Positions 6,141 to 8,448 of a DNA stretch of 8,448 bases are shown here, piece after piece. The notes beneath the pieces are model-generated. The model was not told the origin of the DNA. It saw nothing but the letters and a program-made list of their open reading frames with translations, and searched no databases. Every line of letters starts with the position of its first letter. Within the stretch, counting starts at the first letter, position 1. The stretch spans positions 1,881 to 10,328 of the forward strand of contig JAUNBV010000066.1 of assembly GCA_030526885.1 (NCBI GenBank), written 5' to 3'. The position numbers and the translations under genes are program-made. Origin of the DNA: Syntrophomonadaceae bacterium (GTDB taxonomy: Bacteria; Bacillota; Syntrophomonadia; Syntrophomonadales; Syntrophomonadaceae).

Positions 6141-6220
6141 TAAGTAAGGACTGATTAAGTGAGGGTTAATGGATTGGCGTAGCATTTTTTCGCTGGCCCG
6201 ATTTAATCAGTACTTACCTA
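6141..6220 (+). repeat. 80-nt inverted repeat upstream of popT
   Basis: The arm at 6144-6158 pairs with 6203-6217 over 15 positions with one mismatch (G6149 x A6212). It continues inward through a G-U and a T-A pair, and outward, after one mismatch, through two A-T pairs to 6141/6220. The loop is about 40 nt and contains a run of six Ts (6185-6190). The right arm ends 27 nt before the popT ATG and lies before the AAAGG binding site. It could be a leader RNA structure, a processing site between the P-II gene and popT, or a small transposable-element remnant. I match it to no known riboswitch class. Confidence 0.6.
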
Positions 6221-6247
6221 ATACGCAGAAAGCAAAGGTAGTAAAAT

Positions 6248-7072
6248 ATGAACCAGGTTACCCCCGTTATTATACGGTTTTTACAGGGGATGATAATCGG
6301 CGTGGGCGGCATCATTCCCGGCGTGAGCGGCGGTGTGATGGCGGTGCTGTTCGGTATCTATGAACGCTTCGCCGCCCTGATGGCCCATCCCATCAAACGC
6401 CTGCGTCAAGATTTCTGGTACTTCCTGCCCATCGGTATCGGCGGCGCGCTGGGAATCCTGCTGTTTGCCCGGCTGGTGGTATGGGCCTTTGACACTTACC
6501 AGGCCGAGACCATTTACTTTTTCCTGGGCTGTATCCTGGGCACAGCGCCTTCGCTGTACCGCACCGCCACCAGTAGGGACGGTATGCGCCCCTTGTTTTT
6601 GTTCATAGCCCTGCTGGCCTTCGCCATTATGACCGGAGTGAACCTGTATTTTGAAAATACCACGGGGAGCATGGCGAACGGCAATCTGACCGTCCTGTTT
6701 CTCATCAGCGGAGTCATTTTGGGCCTGGGCACCATGCTGCCGGGCCTGTCGGCCGCCGCCATCATGATATATATGGGTACTTACGATCTGGTCATGGAGC
6801 GCATCGCCAGCGTAGACTTCATGGGCATGTTGCCGGTGGTGCTGGGGTTTTGCATCACCCTGCTGCTGCTGGCGCGCTTTATCCACTATCTCTTTTGCCA
6901 TTTCCACGGACAAGTCTATTTCACCATCATGGGCATCGTCATCGCCTCGCTGGCAGCCATCTGGCCTGGCTGGCACGGCTGGCTGCCGGTAGCGGTAGCG
7001 GCGGTCGGCTTCATCCTTTCCCGATGGTTAAGCAAATTCGACCCTAACGAACCTGACCTTGCCCATATATGA
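6248..7072 (+). CDS. popT: DUF368 family polyprenyl-phosphate transporter (PopT type)
   Basis: DUF368 (PopT) proteins carry undecaprenyl phosphate back across the cytoplasmic membrane so the lipid carrier can be reused for peptidoglycan and other envelope polymers. The 274-residue product is hydrophobic throughout, with roughly eight membrane segments, and has the family's two related glycine-rich motifs: PGVSGG at 24-29 followed by an FGIYE-like helix end, and PGLSAAA from 165 followed by MGTYD. This repeat pattern and the length fit DUF368 well. The second motif has Ala where many members have Gly-Ser. The ATG at 6248 follows AAAGG by 9 nt. It is on the same strand as the P-II genes but set apart by 117 nt and a long inverted repeat, so it may be only partly co-transcribed with them. 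Its 3' end overlaps proA convergently by 29 bp. Confidence 0.88.
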   Translation: MNQVTPVIIRFLQGMIIGVGGIIPGVSGGVMAVLFGIYERFAALMAHPIKRLRQDFWYFLPIGIGGALGILLFARLVVWAFDTYQAETIYFFLGCILGTAPSLYRTATSRDGMRPLFLFIALLAFAIMTGVNLYFENTTGSMANGNLTVLFLISGVILGLGTMLPGLSAAAIMIYMGTYDLVMERIASVDFMGMLPVVLGFCITLLLLARFIHYLFCHFHGQVYFTIMGIVIASLAAIWPGWHGWLPVAVAAVGFILSRWLSKFDPNEPDLAHI

Positions 7073-8303
7073 TGTAACGCGCGGAGGTCAGCTCGGCCAG
7101 CCCCATGGGGCCGCGGGCGTGGAGCTTTTGGGTGCTGATGCCCATTTCCGCGCCCAGCCCGAATTCGCCGCCGTCGGTGAAGCGGGTGGAGGCGTTGGCA
7201 TATACCGCCGCAGCGTCGATGCGGCGTAAAAACTCCTGCACATTGCCGTAATGCTCACTGACTATGGCTTCGCTGTGGCCGGTGCCGTAGCGCCTTATAT
7301 GGCCAATGGCCCCCTCCAGGCTGTCCACTGTTTTCACCGCCATTATAAGCTCCAGATATTCCGTATCCCAGTCCTCCTCCGTGGCCTCCAGCATGGACGG
7401 CACCAGCGCGCGGCAGCGTTCGCAGCCGCGCAGTTCCACGCCGGCCGCGGCCAGGGCCTGCGCGATGGGGGGCAGCAGCCGGTCAGCCGCCGCCGCGTGT
7501 ACTAAGAGGGTCTCGGCGGCGTTGCACACCGAGGGGCGCTGGACTTTGGCGTTCATGGTTATCGCCATCGCTTTATCAAAATCGGCAAATTCATCGAGAT
7601 AGATATGGCAGTTGCCCATGCCGGTCATCACCAGAGGCACGGTGGCGTTGGCCTGCACCACCTGTTTTAAGCCCTTGCCGCCGCGCGGTATCAGCAGGTC
7701 CAGGTATTCGTTCATCTTCATCAGCCCTATCACCGCGCCGCGGTCCGGGCTGTCGATGAGCTGGATGGCGCCCTCGGGCACGCCTTTTTCCCGCGCCGCG
7801 CCTATTATGATGCTGCTGATGGCGCGGTTGGAGTTCAGGGCTTCCTCGCCGCCGCGCAGGATGACGGCGTTGCCGGCTTTGAGGCACAGCCCGGCAGCGT
7901 CGGCGGTCACGTTGGGCCGGGATTCATAGATGATGCCGATGACGCCGATGGGGCTGCGCACCTTATAGATGTCCAGCCCGTTGGGACGGCGGCTGGAATA
8001 CACGATTTCGCCGATGGGGTCCGGCAAAGCGGCGATTTCGCGCAGGCTCTGCGCCATGCCCGCTATGCGTCCGTCATTGAGGGTCAGCCGCTCCAGCAAG
8101 GCGCTGGTCAAGCCGTTGGCCGCTCCCTGCTCCAAATCGATGGCATTGGCCCGCACAATGCTGTCCCGCTCCGCCTCCAGCCGGTCGGCCATGTGGTTTA
8201 AGGCCTCGTTTTTCGTGTCCGTGCACAATGCCGCCAACTCCGCCGCCGCCGCCTTAGCCCTGCTCCCCTGCCGCTGTAGCATCGCCATTACCTCGCTGCT
8301 CAT
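7044..8303 (-). CDS. proA: Gamma-glutamyl phosphate reductase ProA
   Basis: ProA reduces gamma-glutamyl phosphate with NADPH to glutamate-5-semialdehyde, which cyclises on the way to proline. The 419-residue protein has normal length and is a member of the aldehyde dehydrogenase superfamily. Visible signatures are the N-terminal helix with R-x-L-E-type repeats; SPIGVIGIIYESRPNVT near 117-133, typical of ProA; GNAVILRGG; IPRGGKGL; the catalytic cysteine C260 in QRPSVCNAAE; and the C-terminal FTDGGEFGLGAEMGIS and RGPMGL blocks. The ATG at 8303 is 9 nt after AAAGGGG. An overlapping upstream ATG at 8310 is out of frame and ignored. No proB is seen in the 145 nt upstream; it may lie beyond the window. 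The gene ends inside the convergent popT 3' end, with no terminator visible between them. Confidence 0.97.
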   Translation of the reverse strand: MSSEVMAMLQRQGSRAKAAAAELAALCTDTKNEALNHMADRLEAERDSIVRANAIDLEQGAANGLTSALLERLTLNDGRIAGMAQSLREIAALPDPIGEIVYSSRRPNGLDIYKVRSPIGVIGIIYESRPNVTADAAGLCLKAGNAVILRGGEEALNSNRAISSIIIGAAREKGVPEGAIQLIDSPDRGAVIGLMKMNEYLDLLIPRGGKGLKQVVQANATVPLVMTGMGNCHIYLDEFADFDKAMAITMNAKVQRPSVCNAAETLLVHAAAADRLLPPIAQALAAAGVELRGCERCRALVPSMLEATEEDWDTEYLELIMAVKTVDSLEGAIGHIRRYGTGHSEAIVSEHYGNVQEFLRRIDAAAVYANASTRFTDGGEFGLGAEMGISTQKLHARGPMGLAELTSARYIIYGQGQVR

Positions 8304-8375
8304 CGCTCATATCCCCTTTCATTATTATCGTGCCGCCGGGCGCCACTTGGGCTCACTGCGCTGAAAACTTGCTGC

Positions 8376-8419
8376 GGGCGCTCCGCGCCCTGACCCCTGC
8401 ACCCTCCGGGTGTAGGTCA
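8376..8419. repeat. Two abutting TCC-loop hairpins upstream of proA
   Basis: GGGCGC (8376-8381) pairs perfectly with GCGCCC (8385-8390) around the loop TCC. Directly next to it, TGACC plus TGCACCC (8391-8404) pairs with GGGTGTA plus GGTCA (8408-8419), 12 pairs with one G-T and a two-base bulge, again with a TCC loop. A further GCGC/GCGC dyad with TCC follows near 8425-8438, and the tail is rich in CGCT/GCGC words up to the window edge. The shared loop and compact GC-rich form suggest an intergenic palindromic repeat of the REP type, but a second copy is not in this window. A structured leader between proB and proA is an alternative. Confidence 0.55.
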
Positions 8420-8448
8420 TTTCCGCGCTCCGCCTGCGCTTCGCTTGT

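Noticed and set aside
6131..6247. A known riboswitch in the popT leader
   Set aside because: I compared it from memory with c-di-GMP, c-di-AMP, fluoride, preQ1, purine, SAM, guanidine and glnA classes and found no conserved core. It is kept only as an unexplained inverted repeat.
6169..6363. A 64-codon plus-strand frame with an ATG inside the popT leader, as a possible leader peptide
   Set aside because: GAGGG lies only 3 nt before its ATG, its second half overlaps popT in another frame, and the sequence has no family-like features. The hairpin explains this stretch better.
6281..6976. A 231-codon minus-strand open frame opposite popT
   Set aside because: It is His/Gln/Asp-rich with no hydrophobic core, as expected for the complement of membrane-protein codons. 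popT is clearly the real gene.

Overview
This window reads as chromosomal core sequence from a fairly GC-rich member of the Bacillota (Firmicutes), most likely a clostridial or Peptococcaceae/Negativicutes-type lineage. That placement is inference. It rests on the gene set and order proA-nadD-yqeK-rsfS, on strong AGGAGG-type ribosome binding sites, on TTG and GTG starts, and on Firmicutes-flavoured families (YqeK, DUF1538 with P-II-like proteins, a DUF368 transporter). I cannot name a genus.

Layout. (1) 52-1818, minus strand: nadD, yqeK and rsfS, then a tRNA-Ala(CGC) just downstream of rsfS. This is the familiar housekeeping cluster for NAD synthesis, Ap4A hydrolysis and ribosome silencing. 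(2) 1959-3721, plus strand: a cysteine-rich YkgJ-like protein, transcribed divergently from nadD, then a fold-type II PLP enzyme of the cysteine synthase family. (3) 3820-6130, plus strand: an apparent operon of a duplicated DUF1538 membrane protein followed by two small, different P-II-like proteins with short T-loops. (4) 6248-7072, plus strand: a DUF368 (PopT-type) polyprenyl-phosphate transporter, preceded by a long inverted repeat. (5) 7044-8303, minus strand: proA, overlapping the popT 3' end convergently by 29 bp. (6) 8304-8448: no gene, but a cluster of strong TCC-loop hairpins upstream of proA.

How the parts may work together. In many Firmicutes proA lies next to nadD in one collinear cluster. 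Here about 5.1 kb of oppositely oriented genes separates them. The most interesting part is the DUF1538-P-II-P-II operon. Its arrangement resembles AmtB-GlnK or SbtA-SbtB, where a trimeric P-II-type protein gates an adjacent membrane transporter in response to adenine nucleotides. Both P-II-like proteins lack a full-length T-loop and the uridylylation tyrosine region, so any control would have to work differently from classical GlnB/GlnK. The substrate of the DUF1538 protein cannot be read from the sequence.

No mobile element, CRISPR array, prophage gene or rRNA was seen, and there is no stretch over 300 bases without a gene.
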